Shown here: positions 9,227-17,772 of the stretch, in pieces
How the letters are laid out: each line of letters begins with the position of its first letter
How positions within the stretch are numbered: the first letter of the stretch is position 1
DNA from: Actinomycetes bacterium
GTDB taxonomy: Bacteria > Actinomycetota > Coriobacteriia > Coriobacteriales > Eggerthellaceae
NCBI GenBank assembly: GCA_023394615.1
Contig: JAEXAI010000012.1
Coordinates: forward strand, 129,448 to 193,447
Length of the DNA: 64,000 bases
Direction: 5' to 3'
Made by a program: the position numbers and the translations under genes
The notes under the pieces: generated by a model
What the model was told of the DNA's origin: nothing
The model's input: only the letters and a program-made list of their open reading frames with translations
Databases searched by the model: none

Positions 9227-10183
9227 CTACACCGTCCTGATTCTGGGGTTGATCACGATGTAGAGCATATCCACAACGATATTGATGACGATGAACGTCA
9301 AGGCTACCACCAAGGTAACGCCCTGCACGAGCGTGGGGTAATTCTCCTGCACGCCCTGCAAAATCGCCATGCCCATGCCGGGCAGGTTGAAAATAACCTC
9401 GATGACCACCGCGCCACCAATCAAATAACCGATGCGCAAGCCCAAAACCGTGACAGGCGTGATAAGCGCGTTGCGCAACACGTTGCGTGCCACTACGATG
9501 CGCTTAGGGATGCCGAAACCGATAGCCGTTCGCACGTAGTCTTTATCGAGCTCTTCCACCATTGCCGTGCGGATTACGCGTGTGAGTTGGCCTGCAACAG
9601 GCACACCTAGAGCAAACGACGGCATGGCCATACGCGCAAGGTAACCACCGGGATCAGTGGAAAACGATGGCAAAGGACCCGCTGCGGGCAGCATGTGCAG
9701 CGTGGATGAGAACAGCAGTATCAACAGCACAGCCAACCAAAACGATGGGGTGGCTATGCAGGCGATACTGAAAACCCTGATTATCTTGTCGGGCCATCGG
9801 TCCCTATACAAGGCCGATAGCACACCGAGCACAAGGGCAAGCACCACCGCGATGAGAAGACCGATGAACGTCAATTGCAAGGTGATGGGCAAAGCAGAGT
9901 TTACCTTGGCAGCAACCGAACTCTCGTTCGCTCCATACGTGCCTAAGTCGCCTTGGCACATACCAACAAGGAAGTTGCCATACTGAACGATCCAGGGTTC
10001 GTTCAAACCATGGTCGACGCGATACTGATCCAACGCCTCCTCTGAAGCCCCTTCGCCCAAGGCCGAGTAGGCCGGGTCGATTGGGGAAAACGACATGAGG
10101 AAGAACACGAGAATGGTGACGCCGAAGACCATGATGGGCAGCGCTATAAGTCGCTTTCCGATCAGCCTGAGCAGATTATTCAC
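9227..10183 (-). CDS. ABC transporter permease (DppB type)
   Basis: Inner permease of the importer: 318 residues, six predicted membrane segments, a long extracytoplasmic loop after the first, and the EAA loop around DYVRTAIGFGIPKR. PGMGMAIL near the end is characteristic of DppB/OppB. I choose GTG 10183 because AAAGGAGGG lies six bases upstream; an ATG at 10222 would add 13 residues without homology. The binding-protein gene ends 110 bases upstream, and a hairpin sits in that gap. Confidence 0.92.
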   Translation of the reverse strand: MNNLLRLIGKRLIALPIMVFGVTILVFFLMSFSPIDPAYSALGEGASEEALDQYRVDHGLNEPWIVQYGNFLVGMCQGDLGTYGANESSVAAKVNSALPITLQLTFIGLLIAVVLALVLGVLSALYRDRWPDKIIRVFSIACIATPSFWLAVLLILLFSSTLHMLPAAGPLPSFSTDPGGYLARMAMPSFALGVPVAGQLTRVIRTAMVEELDKDYVRTAIGFGIPKRIVVARNVLRNALITPVTVLGLRIGYLIGGAVVIEVIFNLPGMGMAILQGVQENYPTLVQGVTLVVALTFIVINIVVDMLYIVINPRIRTV

Positions 10184-10231
10184 CGATTCCCTCCTTTCAC
10201 CTTGCTTGACACACAACGCCATTCTACCTTA

Positions 10232-10263
10232 GCAGGCCTGCACCGGAATCGATGCAGGCCTGC
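10232..10263 (-). terminator. Intra-operon hairpin after the binding-protein gene
   Basis: A perfect 11-base stem (GCAGGCCTGCA / TGCAGGCCTGC) with a 10-base loop lies between the binding-protein stop and the permease start. There is no U-run. Such hairpins commonly protect or attenuate the transcript so that the binding protein is made in excess over the membrane parts. Confidence 0.55.
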
Positions 10264-10292
10264 GTTCGAGCTATTTCTTTGAAATCGGCAAA

Positions 10293-11885
10293 CTACTTCG
10301 ATTTCGTTGCGGCACCGATAAAGTTCAAGCCGGTCGTGCCGATAGGCGTGTAATCGGAGAGCTTGTCGGCGTAGTAACCCGTGACCATCTGACGATGGAA
10401 CAGCGGATACAGGGGAACCTGCTCGGCGATGATGTCAAAGCAGTCATTCCATGCATCCTGCTGAGCGCTACCTGTGGCCTCAACGGCCTCCTGCATTTTT
10501 GCATGCAGTTCGGTGTACTTCGCGGAATCTTTCCACTGGGTGCGCTTCTTGGTCCAAGTGTTGTCACCGTACCACCAGTTCATCAGCAAATCGGGGTCGT
10601 TGCCGAATACCGAGGGGTCGCCCGGTGCCAGCACAACGTCGAAGTCCGGATTGTCCGTATCGGTGCGGTTGCTGTACAGGGCGGCAGATGCCTGCTCCTG
10701 AATGCTCACACTAATACCAGCTGCCTCGAGGTCGTTTTTGATCTGCGGGGACAGGGCCTTGATCCAAGAGTGGTCCGTGGTATCCAGCGTAATGGACAGA
10801 CCGGATACTCCAGCATCTGCGAGCAGGCTTTTTGCCTTGGCGGTGTCATAGGTGTACACCGTGGCAGCCTTGTGGTAATTCGCATGATTTTCCGGCAGGA
10901 AGCATGTGACCTTGGCAGCCAGACCGCTCATGGCGTTGCTGATCAGCTTGTCGTAATCGATGGCATAGAAGAATGCCTCACGTACGCGATAGTCATCGAA
11001 AGGCGTCTTTTTGGTGTTGAACATCAAGAAAGGCAAGTTGAAGCCCTGCACCTGTTCGTTTTTCGCGCCAGCGGATTCGAGCTGAGCGATAACGTCGGCC
11101 GGAACGCTTTCCATGGCCATGACGGTACCCTCTTGCAAAGCGGTGGTACGAGCGGTGTCGTCCTTGATGATGCTCCAAGTCATCGAGCTGTCCTTGGCGG
11201 CATAGTCGCCATTGTAGTTCGAATTAGGTGCAAAAGTGATGGTCTTCTCATCGATGGAGTCGTAGACCCACGGACCGGTGCCGACGGGCTTTGCGGTCAG
11301 CTCTGCATCGGTGGCAGCAGCGGGAACAACCTTGATAAGGCTCAGACGCTCTTTCACCAGAGAGAACGGATAGGCCAGTTTGACGTCGACTGTCGTATCA
11401 TCTACAGCAGTGATGCCGGCAATCCAAGCCAGCATCGGCACGTACAGATTGCCGGTCTTGTTCGTGCGCTCATACGACGCGACAACGTCAGCTGCGGTCA
11501 CAGCGGTGCCATCGGAGAATTTAGCTCCGTCGCGCAACTTCACTTTATACTCGGTCTCGGAGACCTTTTCGGGGTCGCCAGCCGCAAGCGCCTTGTAGGG
11601 CTTATACGTGCTCATATTCAGCTCGTAGAGACCCTCGACCACATGCCAGTTCGAACCCAAGGCCAGAGCCGACGAGGTGGTTGACGGATGGTAGTTCTTG
11701 GTCTCATAGGCCACAGCTGCGGTCAAATTGCCGCCACCGACCTTAGCCGACGAAGAGCTGCTCGATGATGACGAGCTGCTTGAACCAGAGCTGCATCCAG
11801 CCAAGCCGACGCTGACCGCAGCAGCAGCTGCAGCACTTGCCGCCACGAACTGACGACGAGAAACCATGTACTTCTTGCTTTCCAT
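10293..11885 (-). CDS. Solute-binding lipoprotein, SBP_bac_5 family (probable sialic-acid receptor)
   Basis: First gene of the import operon: 530 residues. The N-terminus has a twin-arginine motif (SRRQF, residues 9-13), a hydrophobic stretch and the lipobox LAGC, then a run of serines (about 12) as a linker, so it is a Tat-exported lipoprotein on the outer face of the membrane. The rest is the family-5 fold (peptide, nickel, sugar receptors): DGAKFSDGTAVTAADV near 130 is the family signature. The link with nanA-nanK-nanE suggests sialic acid as ligand, as in SatA of Haemophilus ducreyi. ATG 11885 is preceded by AGGAGGG; an upstream ATG at 11915 has no such site. Confidence 0.88.
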   Translation of the reverse strand: MESKKYMVSRRQFVAASAAAAAAVSVGLAGCSSGSSSSSSSSSSSSAKVGGGNLTAAVAYETKNYHPSTTSSALALGSNWHVVEGLYELNMSTYKPYKALAAGDPEKVSETEYKVKLRDGAKFSDGTAVTAADVVASYERTNKTGNLYVPMLAWIAGITAVDDTTVDVKLAYPFSLVKERLSLIKVVPAAATDAELTAKPVGTGPWVYDSIDEKTITFAPNSNYNGDYAAKDSSMTWSIIKDDTARTTALQEGTVMAMESVPADVIAQLESAGAKNEQVQGFNLPFLMFNTKKTPFDDYRVREAFFYAIDYDKLISNAMSGLAAKVTCFLPENHANYHKAATVYTYDTAKAKSLLADAGVSGLSITLDTTDHSWIKALSPQIKNDLEAAGISVSIQEQASAALYSNRTDTDNPDFDVVLAPGDPSVFGNDPDLLMNWWYGDNTWTKKRTQWKDSAKYTELHAKMQEAVEATGSAQQDAWNDCFDIIAEQVPLYPLFHRQMVTGYYADKLSDYTPIGTTGLNFIGAATKSK

Positions 11886-11912
11886 TATCCCTCCTAAGAA
11901 TAATTTCTTATG

Positions 11913-11945
11913 CATTCGAATGTACCCGATACCGAATGTATCCGA
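11913..11945. promoter_or_regulatory. Direct repeats upstream of the binding-protein gene
   Basis: CGAATGTACCCGA (11917-11929) recurs as CGAATGTATCCGA (11933-11945), 12 of 13 bases alike with a 16-base period, and CATTCGAATG at 11913-11922 is a perfect palindrome. They lie 28-60 bases before the start of the sialic-acid operon, a likely place for a regulator to bind. The dyad before nagB is different in sequence. Confidence 0.35.
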
Positions 11946-12044
11946 ACATTGAGTATTTTGACCGAGATTTTACAGAAACGCAATGAGTTATTGCCAAGAA
12001 TAAAAGACACACAAGCTCAACCCAAATCCAGAGGCAGGCTTTCG

Positions 12045-12734
12045 CTATCTCCCCATATCGAAATCAAGAGAATCGATTACCAAACGCTTTGCTTGCGTGT
12101 TGGGAAAAATGGTTACGCATTCGCCCCATGCCGATGACAGCAGGTCTTTTGCTTGGTCAAGCAGCCATTCACGTACCACTACCACAGCGTTTTCATACAA
12201 AACAGTGGGTCCAAGGCCAAGCAAAGAGAGGGCACAAGTCAAGCCCGCATTGCGCTGTAGCTCAAGAATTCCCAACTCATCCACAACAAGCAGACCCCTC
12301 CTAGCATGTTCGCCGCTATCAAAGCTATCGCGAAAAGATGAGCCCCCCTTGCGCGGAAAACCGTGAGCACCCTCATGCGATTTACAGCATTCTTGCTGCA
12401 GGTTCTCGAAATGCTGGTTGACTGCGCTTATCGCATCGTCGGAAATCGACCATGCCAGCTTTCCCGCACTACTTTGCGTATTGGCAAAGTTTTTAGCTTC
12501 CGGCGAATCGGCTCGCCGAGCAAAGCTGACGCTTTTGTTTTGGGGCAGCAGGACGTTGTCGATGCCGGTTTTGACTCGATGGATTTCGCCGCCGTCAAAA
12601 GTTTCCTCCCAAACCCCTGGCGCTATCACACCGTACGGCGCTCCCCCGGCAAAATAAACGGACTCCACCAAATCTTGGAGCCACCGGGTTTTGCCGGTTT
12701 GAATATCTCCGGTCAACAGATAGAGCGCGCTCAT
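12045..12734 (-). CDS. P-loop NTPase, THEP1-like
   Basis: A 229-residue protein with Walker A GDIQTGKTRW at residues 9-18 and Walker B-like LLVVDELGILEL near 150, the arrangement of the NTPase THEP1 (DUF265) family of nucleoside-triphosphatases of unknown cellular role. The middle (about 60-140) is low in homology to anything I recognise and is longer than in the short archaeal members. It is likely transcribed on its own, upstream of the sialic-acid operon and divergent from the tRNA at 12851. Confidence 0.65.
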   Translation of the reverse strand: MSALYLLTGDIQTGKTRWLQDLVESVYFAGGAPYGVIAPGVWEETFDGGEIHRVKTGIDNVLLPQNKSVSFARRADSPEAKNFANTQSSAGKLAWSISDDAISAVNQHFENLQQECCKSHEGAHGFPRKGGSSFRDSFDSGEHARRGLLVVDELGILELQRNAGLTCALSLLGLGPTVLYENAVVVVREWLLDQAKDLLSSAWGECVTIFPNTQAKRLVIDSLDFDMGR

Positions 12735-12807
12735 GCAATCATTCCTCCATAAAGTGCGGTGCGTTCAACAAGAAATAGACGTTTCTTGATGTTCGTAAAA
12801 AACATCG

Positions 12808-12835
12808 TTGTAGCTTCCACAAGGTACGCTATACT
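12808..12835 (+). promoter_or_regulatory. Promoter of the CAU tRNA
   Basis: TTGTAG (12808-12813) and TATACT (12830-12835) are separated by 16 bases and lie 15 bases before the tRNA gene, a good sigma-70-type match. Confidence 0.65.
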
Positions 12836-12850
12836 GTCATACGCTTTCAA

Positions 12851-12925
12851 GGGCCTATAGCTCAACGGTGGAGCAGAGGACTCATAATCCTTTGGTTGCA
12901 GGTTCGAATCCTGCTGGGCCCACCA
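12851..12925 (+). tRNA. tRNA with CAU anticodon (tRNA-Ile2 or tRNA-Met)
   Basis: A complete cloverleaf: acceptor GGGCCTA pairs with TGGGCCC, T-arm GCAGG-TTCGAAT-CCTGC, anticodon CAT in CTCATAA, and an encoded CCA (12923-12925). The anticodon-arm context GGACTCATAATCC followed by TTTGGTTGC resembles the E. coli tRNA-Ile2 that is modified to lysidine, rather than elongator Met; sequence alone does not prove it. Confidence 0.93.
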
Positions 12926-13000
12926 TTTGAAACCGAAACGCCGGATGCAATCGCACCCGGCGTTTTCATATTCTACCTTTTGCAGAACTGTTGTGTAAAC

Positions 13001-13765
13001 CTAGTAGGCCTCGAATGCCGACTTCTGCGTCAAGCATATGGGACAAGCGGTGAAATTCTCACCTTTGTGGATATAGCCGCACACTGGGCAGAGATAATAC
13101 TTATCTTCGCTTGGAGTATCGATAGTGTTGTAGGCATCCATGTAATGCTTCGCATGGTATGCCTCAGCCAGTTTCGCACGCGTGAACACTTTCACAGCCT
13201 CGTCGTTGCCTTCGGCCTGCGCTGCCTTGATAAACGACGGATACATGTCGGAAGTCTCGTAAATCTCACCCTGTGCACCATGAATCACATTGATATCGGT
13301 GGCGCCGTTTGCAGCCGCCACAGCCGCAGGCTGCTGATAGCTCGCTTCTTGCTTTTGGATCTGCTCGATCTCGAGCTTGATGTGGATTTTTTCAGCATCG
13401 GCCGTGCAGTGGAACAAACGCGCAATCTGCGTGTAGCCTGCAGATTCGGCGATTTCTGCCCATGCGGAATACTTTGTCGTGGCGTTCGTCTCGCCCTGCA
13501 CCGCGCTCTTTAGATTTGTCAACGTATCGCCAACCGTGGTCAAGCTTTCGGGCTCAGGTGTGAAGTTATGACCAGTCGAGGCGTCGAATGTCTTGGTGGG
13601 CTCCAGTACCTCGGCAGTGTATTCTGTCTTCTGCGAACTACTGCTCGACGATGACGAAGAAGTTGAGGATTTGCTCGCACATGCACTCAACGCTGCTGCG
13701 GCTCCCACTGATACTGCTCCGATGCCGGCACCCTTCATAAACGTTCTTCTGGAAAGTGAAGTCAT
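13001..13765 (-). CDS. Exported lipoprotein rubrerythrin
   Basis: A rubrerythrin of 254 residues with an export signal. Residues 5-8 carry a twin-arginine motif (SRRTF), then a hydrophobic stretch and lipobox LSAC (Cys29), then a serine-rich linker. Residues about 80-200 form the ferritin-like diiron domain with repeated Glu and ExxH-type motifs (ADAEKIH). The C-terminus is a rubredoxin domain with CPVCG (226, 229) and CPIC (241, 244). Rubrerythrins reduce peroxide and are normally cytoplasmic; this one should sit outside the membrane. It follows the cytochrome gene after 13 bases, a likely electron donor or acceptor. Start ATG 13765 is preceded by AAAAGGAGA. Confidence 0.9.
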   Translation of the reverse strand: MTSLSRRTFMKGAGIGAVSVGAAAALSACASKSSTSSSSSSSSSQKTEYTAEVLEPTKTFDASTGHNFTPEPESLTTVGDTLTNLKSAVQGETNATTKYSAWAEIAESAGYTQIARLFHCTADAEKIHIKLEIEQIQKQEASYQQPAAVAAANGATDINVIHGAQGEIYETSDMYPSFIKAAQAEGNDEAVKVFTRAKLAEAYHAKHYMDAYNTIDTPSEDKYYLCPVCGYIHKGENFTACPICLTQKSAFEAY

Positions 13766-13778
13766 GCGATCTCCTTTT

Positions 13779-14066
13779 CTAAGATTGACTTTTCTGGGCC
13801 AAGTACTCGATGATCTGACTGGCGTCAGAATCACTGATAGAGGTTGACTGCGCTTGCATGCGCTTTACGACGGATTGCCATTGGTCCTCACCTTGATACG
13901 TGGCATTCTCGACCGTGCTCAGCGAATGGCACGTCGAACATTTCTTCTCGTACACAGATTTCGCATCGCCCGACGAGCAACCGGCAAGAATCACCGTGCC
14001 CAACATCGAGACGACGAGCACAAGCGCAATCAACTGCGCCTTGCCCCGTTTTTTATCCCGAATCAT
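13779..14066 (-). CDS. Small lipoprotein cytochrome c
   Basis: Ninety-five residues: a Sec signal with lipobox LAGC, then a single haem-binding motif CSTCH near residue 43 and a candidate methionine ligand in KRMQA near 69, a compact class I-like monohaem cytochrome. It is anchored outside the membrane. It is the first gene of a two-gene operon with the exported rubrerythrin, so the two probably share electrons. AGGGAGGA lies just before ATG 14066. Confidence 0.88.
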   Translation of the reverse strand: MIRDKKRGKAQLIALVLVVSMLGTVILAGCSSGDAKSVYEKKCSTCHSLSTVENATYQGEDQWQSVVKRMQAQSTSISDSDASQIIEYLAQKSQS

Positions 14067-14110
14067 AAATCCTCCCTTGTTGATACTGAGTCCTAATTTT
14101 TGCTAGTGGA

Positions 14111-14139
14111 ATTGTATCATTTATAATTATCCATGGCAA
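14111..14139 (-). promoter_or_regulatory. Promoter of the cytochrome-rubrerythrin operon
   Basis: On the minus strand TTGCCA (14139-14134) and TACAAT (14116-14111) are 17 bases apart, with the -10 box about 45 bases before the cytochrome start. Confidence 0.6.
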
Positions 14140-14157
14140 ACTTTTTTTTTGGGGGAT

Positions 14158-15342
14158 TTATTCTACTTTGAACTTCAGCCCTCGCCCGGCCATAACCGTT
14201 TTATATGCCACGCCTTCTAACTCGCGCTTCACCTGCTTCATCGCATCGGGAATAGCAATGGATTGCGGGCATCGCTTCACGCATGCGCCGCACCCGACGC
14301 AGCGCCCCGCATTCGAAGGCTCAGCTTTCAAAGAAGTCGTCATCACATATTCTTTCTGCGCGGTCATGAAACCGTCAATCGTTTTCATGTTGAAGCAGCG
14401 AAAGCACGTGGGAATATCGACACCGTGAGGACACGGCATACAATAGCCGCATCCCGTGCAACCCACCCGCTCGGCGGCTTTTATGCTCTTTTCGGCAGCA
14501 GAGATGACTTCTTTATCCTTTTCACTCAAACAACCCGGGGTCGCATCATCAGCCGCATCGCAGTTCGCTTGGAGCTGTTCGGCTGAATTCATGCCTGAAA
14601 GCACGCAGGTGACCTCGGAACGGTCGAAAAGCCAACGCAGTGCCCATTGCGCAGGCGTGTAAGTGGTTCCAGCATCTCGGAAAGCCTGCTCGGCAGCCTT
14701 CGGCAGACCGCTTGCCAGCTTGCCTCCGCGCAGCGGCTCCATCACGATAACGGGCACGCTCCGTGCTGCGGCGTATTCCAGCCCTTCCAACCCAGCCTGC
14801 GAATGTCGGTCCAGATAGTTCAGCTGTATCTGACAGAATTCCCAATCAAACGAGTCCAGCACCGCGCTGAAATCCTCCCGGCCCCCGTGGAAGGAGAAAC
14901 CGATATGACGTATTTGACCGGAAGCCTTGCGTCGCGCAATCCAGTCTTTTACTCCCATATCCTGAATGCGCTGCCAAGATTCGGGGCCGGTCAGCATATG
15001 CATCAGGTAAAAATCGATGTGATCTGTTTGCAGTCGGTTGAGTTGTTCTTCGAATATCCGATCGAAATCCTGCAAGGATTTGCATTGATAATGCGGCATC
15101 TTCGTGGCAATGAGCATGTGTTCGCGATGGCCTTGCGCAATGAAACGACCGAGCGCAGCCTCGCTCCCAGGATAGGTGTATGCCGTGTCGAAGTAGTTCA
15201 CACCGCGCCCGAGCGCTTTTTCGAGCAAATCGTCAATCGCTCGCTGATCCAGCATGGCAGCTTTGCGGGGAAAGCGCATGCACCCGAATCCCATAAGAGA
15301 GAGCTGCTCGCCCGTTTGCCCTGCTTGCCGGTATTGCATCAT
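14158..15342 (-). CDS. Aldo/keto reductase with C-terminal 4Fe-4S ferredoxin domain
   Basis: A 394-residue protein. Residues about 1-280 form an aldo/keto reductase barrel: GFGCMRFP, the catalytic aspartate and tyrosine in NYFDTAYTYPGSE, the lysine in ATKMP, and the histidine in FYLMHML. The C-terminal 100 residues hold two iron-sulfur motifs, CTGCGYCMPCPHGVDIP and CVGCGACVKRCP. This domain order is common in anaerobes; the substrate is unknown. It has its own position downstream of the CPBP gene (15 bases) and is probably co-transcribed with it. Confidence 0.9.
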   Translation of the reverse strand: MMQYRQAGQTGEQLSLMGFGCMRFPRKAAMLDQRAIDDLLEKALGRGVNYFDTAYTYPGSEAALGRFIAQGHREHMLIATKMPHYQCKSLQDFDRIFEEQLNRLQTDHIDFYLMHMLTGPESWQRIQDMGVKDWIARRKASGQIRHIGFSFHGGREDFSAVLDSFDWEFCQIQLNYLDRHSQAGLEGLEYAAARSVPVIVMEPLRGGKLASGLPKAAEQAFRDAGTTYTPAQWALRWLFDRSEVTCVLSGMNSAEQLQANCDAADDATPGCLSEKDKEVISAAEKSIKAAERVGCTGCGYCMPCPHGVDIPTCFRCFNMKTIDGFMTAQKEYVMTTSLKAEPSNAGRCVGCGACVKRCPQSIAIPDAMKQVKRELEGVAYKTVMAGRGLKFKVE

Positions 15343-15357
15343 ATGCCTCCACTTGAT

Positions 15358-16308
15358 TTATTGCGTATAGGGATTTTCCGCAGACATCTGCAACCAGCAC
15401 CACACGCCCAAGATGAGCAGTGGTATACCGCCCACAAGACCAGCAGGGGAAGGACCCAGAAGCGTCGCACCTATCGTGCAGAAGTATACACCGACGCCGG
15501 CGATAGCGTTTATGGCGCCATGGGCCAGCGCGCATGGCCACACGCTTTGCGTGCGCAGGCGCAGCCAGGCAAGACAAGACCCGAGCGCGGTACAGAACAC
15601 GATCATCGACAGAATCCCCGTGATAGGAAAGCCGAAGTAGGCAAAACCATAGTTGTGCCCCATGCACGTGATGGGCGCGTGCCACACTCCCCAGATAACG
15701 CCCGTTATCAGCACGGCATTGCGTTGCGAAGTGCGCTCGCACAACGATGGAAAGAGCATCCCGCGCCATCCGGCTTCTTCGCCGAAAGCAGGAATCATGT
15801 TGATAAAGGGTGCAAGCACGATTGCGAAGACGATCTGCGATGCAAGTATTGCGGGCACGGCGTCTGCTTGAATCTGACCGGCGTCAATCGCGGGTTGGGC
15901 TGCGGTCACGAACATCTCGGCGCCCACATCGAGCAAACCGGGAAACGCCACGAAAAACACCACCGCGCCTGCAAGCGATATAACCGTCGGCACAAACCAT
16001 GCCAGCAGATAGCTTTTCACATTGCAGCGTATTCGCGGCCTGAATGCCAAATCCATACGGTTTTCTTTACCCACGATCACGTTGGTGAGCAACGCCCCAA
16101 TAAGCGGCACGAACATGCCAATCGACGTCACGCCTATCATAATCGCAGATGCAGCCATTCCCGTTTGAAACGACCCTGTCGCCAAACCGCAGGCAATCCA
16201 CATCGTCCACGTGATGGCGAAAGTAATAGCCACATATATCAATATGCGACGTGTTGCAATCTTGGCCTTTGCGACTCGCCCGCTATTTACCAACGCTTCA
16301 TCGTTCAT
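15358..16308 (-). CDS. CPBP-family intramembrane protease (Abi/CAAX-like)
   Basis: A 316-residue membrane protein with about eight hydrophobic segments. Motif 1 EEAGWRG (near 177), motif 2 VWHAP (near 205) and motif 3 HGAINA (near 265) are the glutamates and histidines of the CPBP glutamic intramembrane proteases. Relatives serve in bacteriocin immunity or protein processing; this one cannot be assigned. Its ATG overlaps the stop of the upstream XRE regulator by four bases (ATGA). Confidence 0.88.
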   Translation of the reverse strand: MNDEALVNSGRVAKAKIATRRILIYVAITFAITWTMWIACGLATGSFQTGMAASAIMIGVTSIGMFVPLIGALLTNVIVGKENRMDLAFRPRIRCNVKSYLLAWFVPTVISLAGAVVFFVAFPGLLDVGAEMFVTAAQPAIDAGQIQADAVPAILASQIVFAIVLAPFINMIPAFGEEAGWRGMLFPSLCERTSQRNAVLITGVIWGVWHAPITCMGHNYGFAYFGFPITGILSMIVFCTALGSCLAWLRLRTQSVWPCALAHGAINAIAGVGVYFCTIGATLLGPSPAGLVGGIPLLILGVWCWLQMSAENPYTQ

Positions 16309-17414
16309 GACAGTCTCGCTTTCAAATCAATTACCAGCTGCTTGAAACGTGCTTCATCTGCTATTGGGGCAAAAATGGGATTACTCTCGAGCGTGGTCAC
16401 CATACTCTGTTTCACCAGATTTTCGTCGCGCGGAGCATCATCGCCGAGATCCAAGTCCTCCAGCCAGGGGGCTACCTTGTCGAAGAAATCATCAGTGCCC
16501 AGTTTTAATGGAAACCTCATCTTCACACACGCTGCGACGTAGCGCTCGAGGCATTCATAGGTACGCGACTCGTCTTGCGCCTGCAGAAACGCTGAAGCAA
16601 ACGCCGCATACACCGCAGCACTGTTCACATACACCTCTTCTAGATTGAAAGCATCGATGAGCGCCATCGTCCGCTCGTAAATCCGATTGAGTCGTGCAGG
16701 GTCATCCGTATACATTCCAGCCAACGTCGGCAAATCGTTGAGCAGCCCGATTAATTCCTGATACACGTTCACCTGAGCGCAACGCCGTGCGTCTTCCATC
16801 TTGCCTTGGACCATGTATGCCTGGGCGAGCAGCGTCGATTCCCCCATCGAAGGCGCCATGGCACCTTGCAGCAAATCGATTGCATCGTCAGGATTTCCCT
16901 GTGCCATAAAGCACATGGCCGACACAGCGTTCGCCTGCCGCACCACCGATGACACGGTTGAAAGCTCAACCGCACGACGGCAGAGCCCTTGCGCCTCGAT
17001 GAGAAGTGTATCACGCGCATCCCCAGCGGGCGCTTGCGGCATATGATTCAAGTACAGTATCGCAATTTGCACCAGCAAATCCGGACACGCCCAGTACTCT
17101 TTGACCACTTTCATGCAGGATTCATGCGCCTCTTTGTAGGACTGTGCGCCGAACCCGTCGCGCAAATGCAAATATGTGCGCTTAATCTGCTCTTTCGTCA
17201 TCTGCGGCGCATACCCCATCAGCGCGTCAATGCTCACGCTAAAATACGTGGCTATTCTGGGAAGCAGGGCGATATCGGGAAAGCTCTGCCCCGTTTCCCA
17301 CTTTGATACCGACGCTTTCGTCACACCCAAGTACCGAGCAAGGTCTTCTTGGGTCATACCCTGCTCTTTGCGCAGGTGCATGATGTTTTTCGCTATGTCG
17401 ATGTTGTTCTTCAT
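16305..17414 (-). CDS. XRE-family regulator with TPR-like C-terminal domain
   Basis: The 369-residue protein has an N-terminal helix-turn-helix (residues about 5-60, with EQGMTQEDLARYLGVTKASV as the core) and a long helical remainder that looks like a tetratricopeptide-type bundle, as in regulators that sense peptides or unfolded partners. ATG 17414 is preceded by GAGAGG. It is translationally coupled to the CPBP protease gene, which it may control. No ligand can be inferred. Confidence 0.85.
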   Translation of the reverse strand: MKNNIDIAKNIMHLRKEQGMTQEDLARYLGVTKASVSKWETGQSFPDIALLPRIATYFSVSIDALMGYAPQMTKEQIKRTYLHLRDGFGAQSYKEAHESCMKVVKEYWACPDLLVQIAILYLNHMPQAPAGDARDTLLIEAQGLCRRAVELSTVSSVVRQANAVSAMCFMAQGNPDDAIDLLQGAMAPSMGESTLLAQAYMVQGKMEDARRCAQVNVYQELIGLLNDLPTLAGMYTDDPARLNRIYERTMALIDAFNLEEVYVNSAAVYAAFASAFLQAQDESRTYECLERYVAACVKMRFPLKLGTDDFFDKVAPWLEDLDLGDDAPRDENLVKQSMVTTLESNPIFAPIADEARFKQLVIDLKARLS

Positions 17415-17584
17415 AATGCGGCCTCTCTCTTGCATGGTTTTCCTTCAAGACAAGATTACGAGGCCGCAGCTTTTCAGGCAAGCGATAAGAAGTTGTATTT
17501 GGGTGATTTAGTCAACTGTTGTGAAACTCTCTGTTCACATAAAAAAGCAGGCCAACCGTTTTACCGATTGACCTGCAAATTTAA

Positions 17585-17659
17585 TGGTGGGCGTTACTGG
17601 GATTGAACCAGTGACCTCTTCCGTGTGAAGGAAGCGCGCTCCCCCTGCGCCAAACGCCC
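17585..17659 (-). tRNA. tRNA-Val (CAC)
   Basis: Cloverleaf on the minus strand: GGGCGTT pairs with AACGCCC, anticodon loop CTTCACAC with CAC, T-arm CTGG-TTCAATC-CCAG, encoded CCA at the 3' end. Confidence 0.93.
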
Positions 17660-17697
17660 TTAAATAAGCAGGCCGTGATGCGGCCTGCGAATTTATA

Positions 17698-17772
17698 TGG
17701 CTCCCCGGGTAGGATTCGAACCTACAACCCTCCGGTTAACAGCCGGATGCTCTGCCGTTGAGCTACCGAGGA
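17698..17772 (-). tRNA. tRNA-Asn (GTT)
   Basis: Minus-strand cloverleaf: TCCTCGG pairs with CCGGGGA (one G-T pair), anticodon loop CTGTTAA with GTT, T-arm TAGG-TTCGAAT-CCTA, encoded CCA. It lies 38 bases upstream of tRNA-Val on the same strand and is likely co-transcribed with it. Confidence 0.94.

Noticed and set aside
10395..11684. 429-residue open frame on the plus strand
   Set aside because: Antisense shadow of the solute-binding protein gene.
14142..14155. Run of nine T followed by five G as a terminator
   Set aside because: There is no stem before it on either strand; it lies just upstream of the cytochrome promoter.
14647..16542. 631-residue open frame on the plus strand
   Set aside because: It is antisense to the aldo/keto reductase, CPBP and XRE genes, which have clear motifs; its translation is low-complexity with many His, Arg and Cys and has no ribosome binding site.
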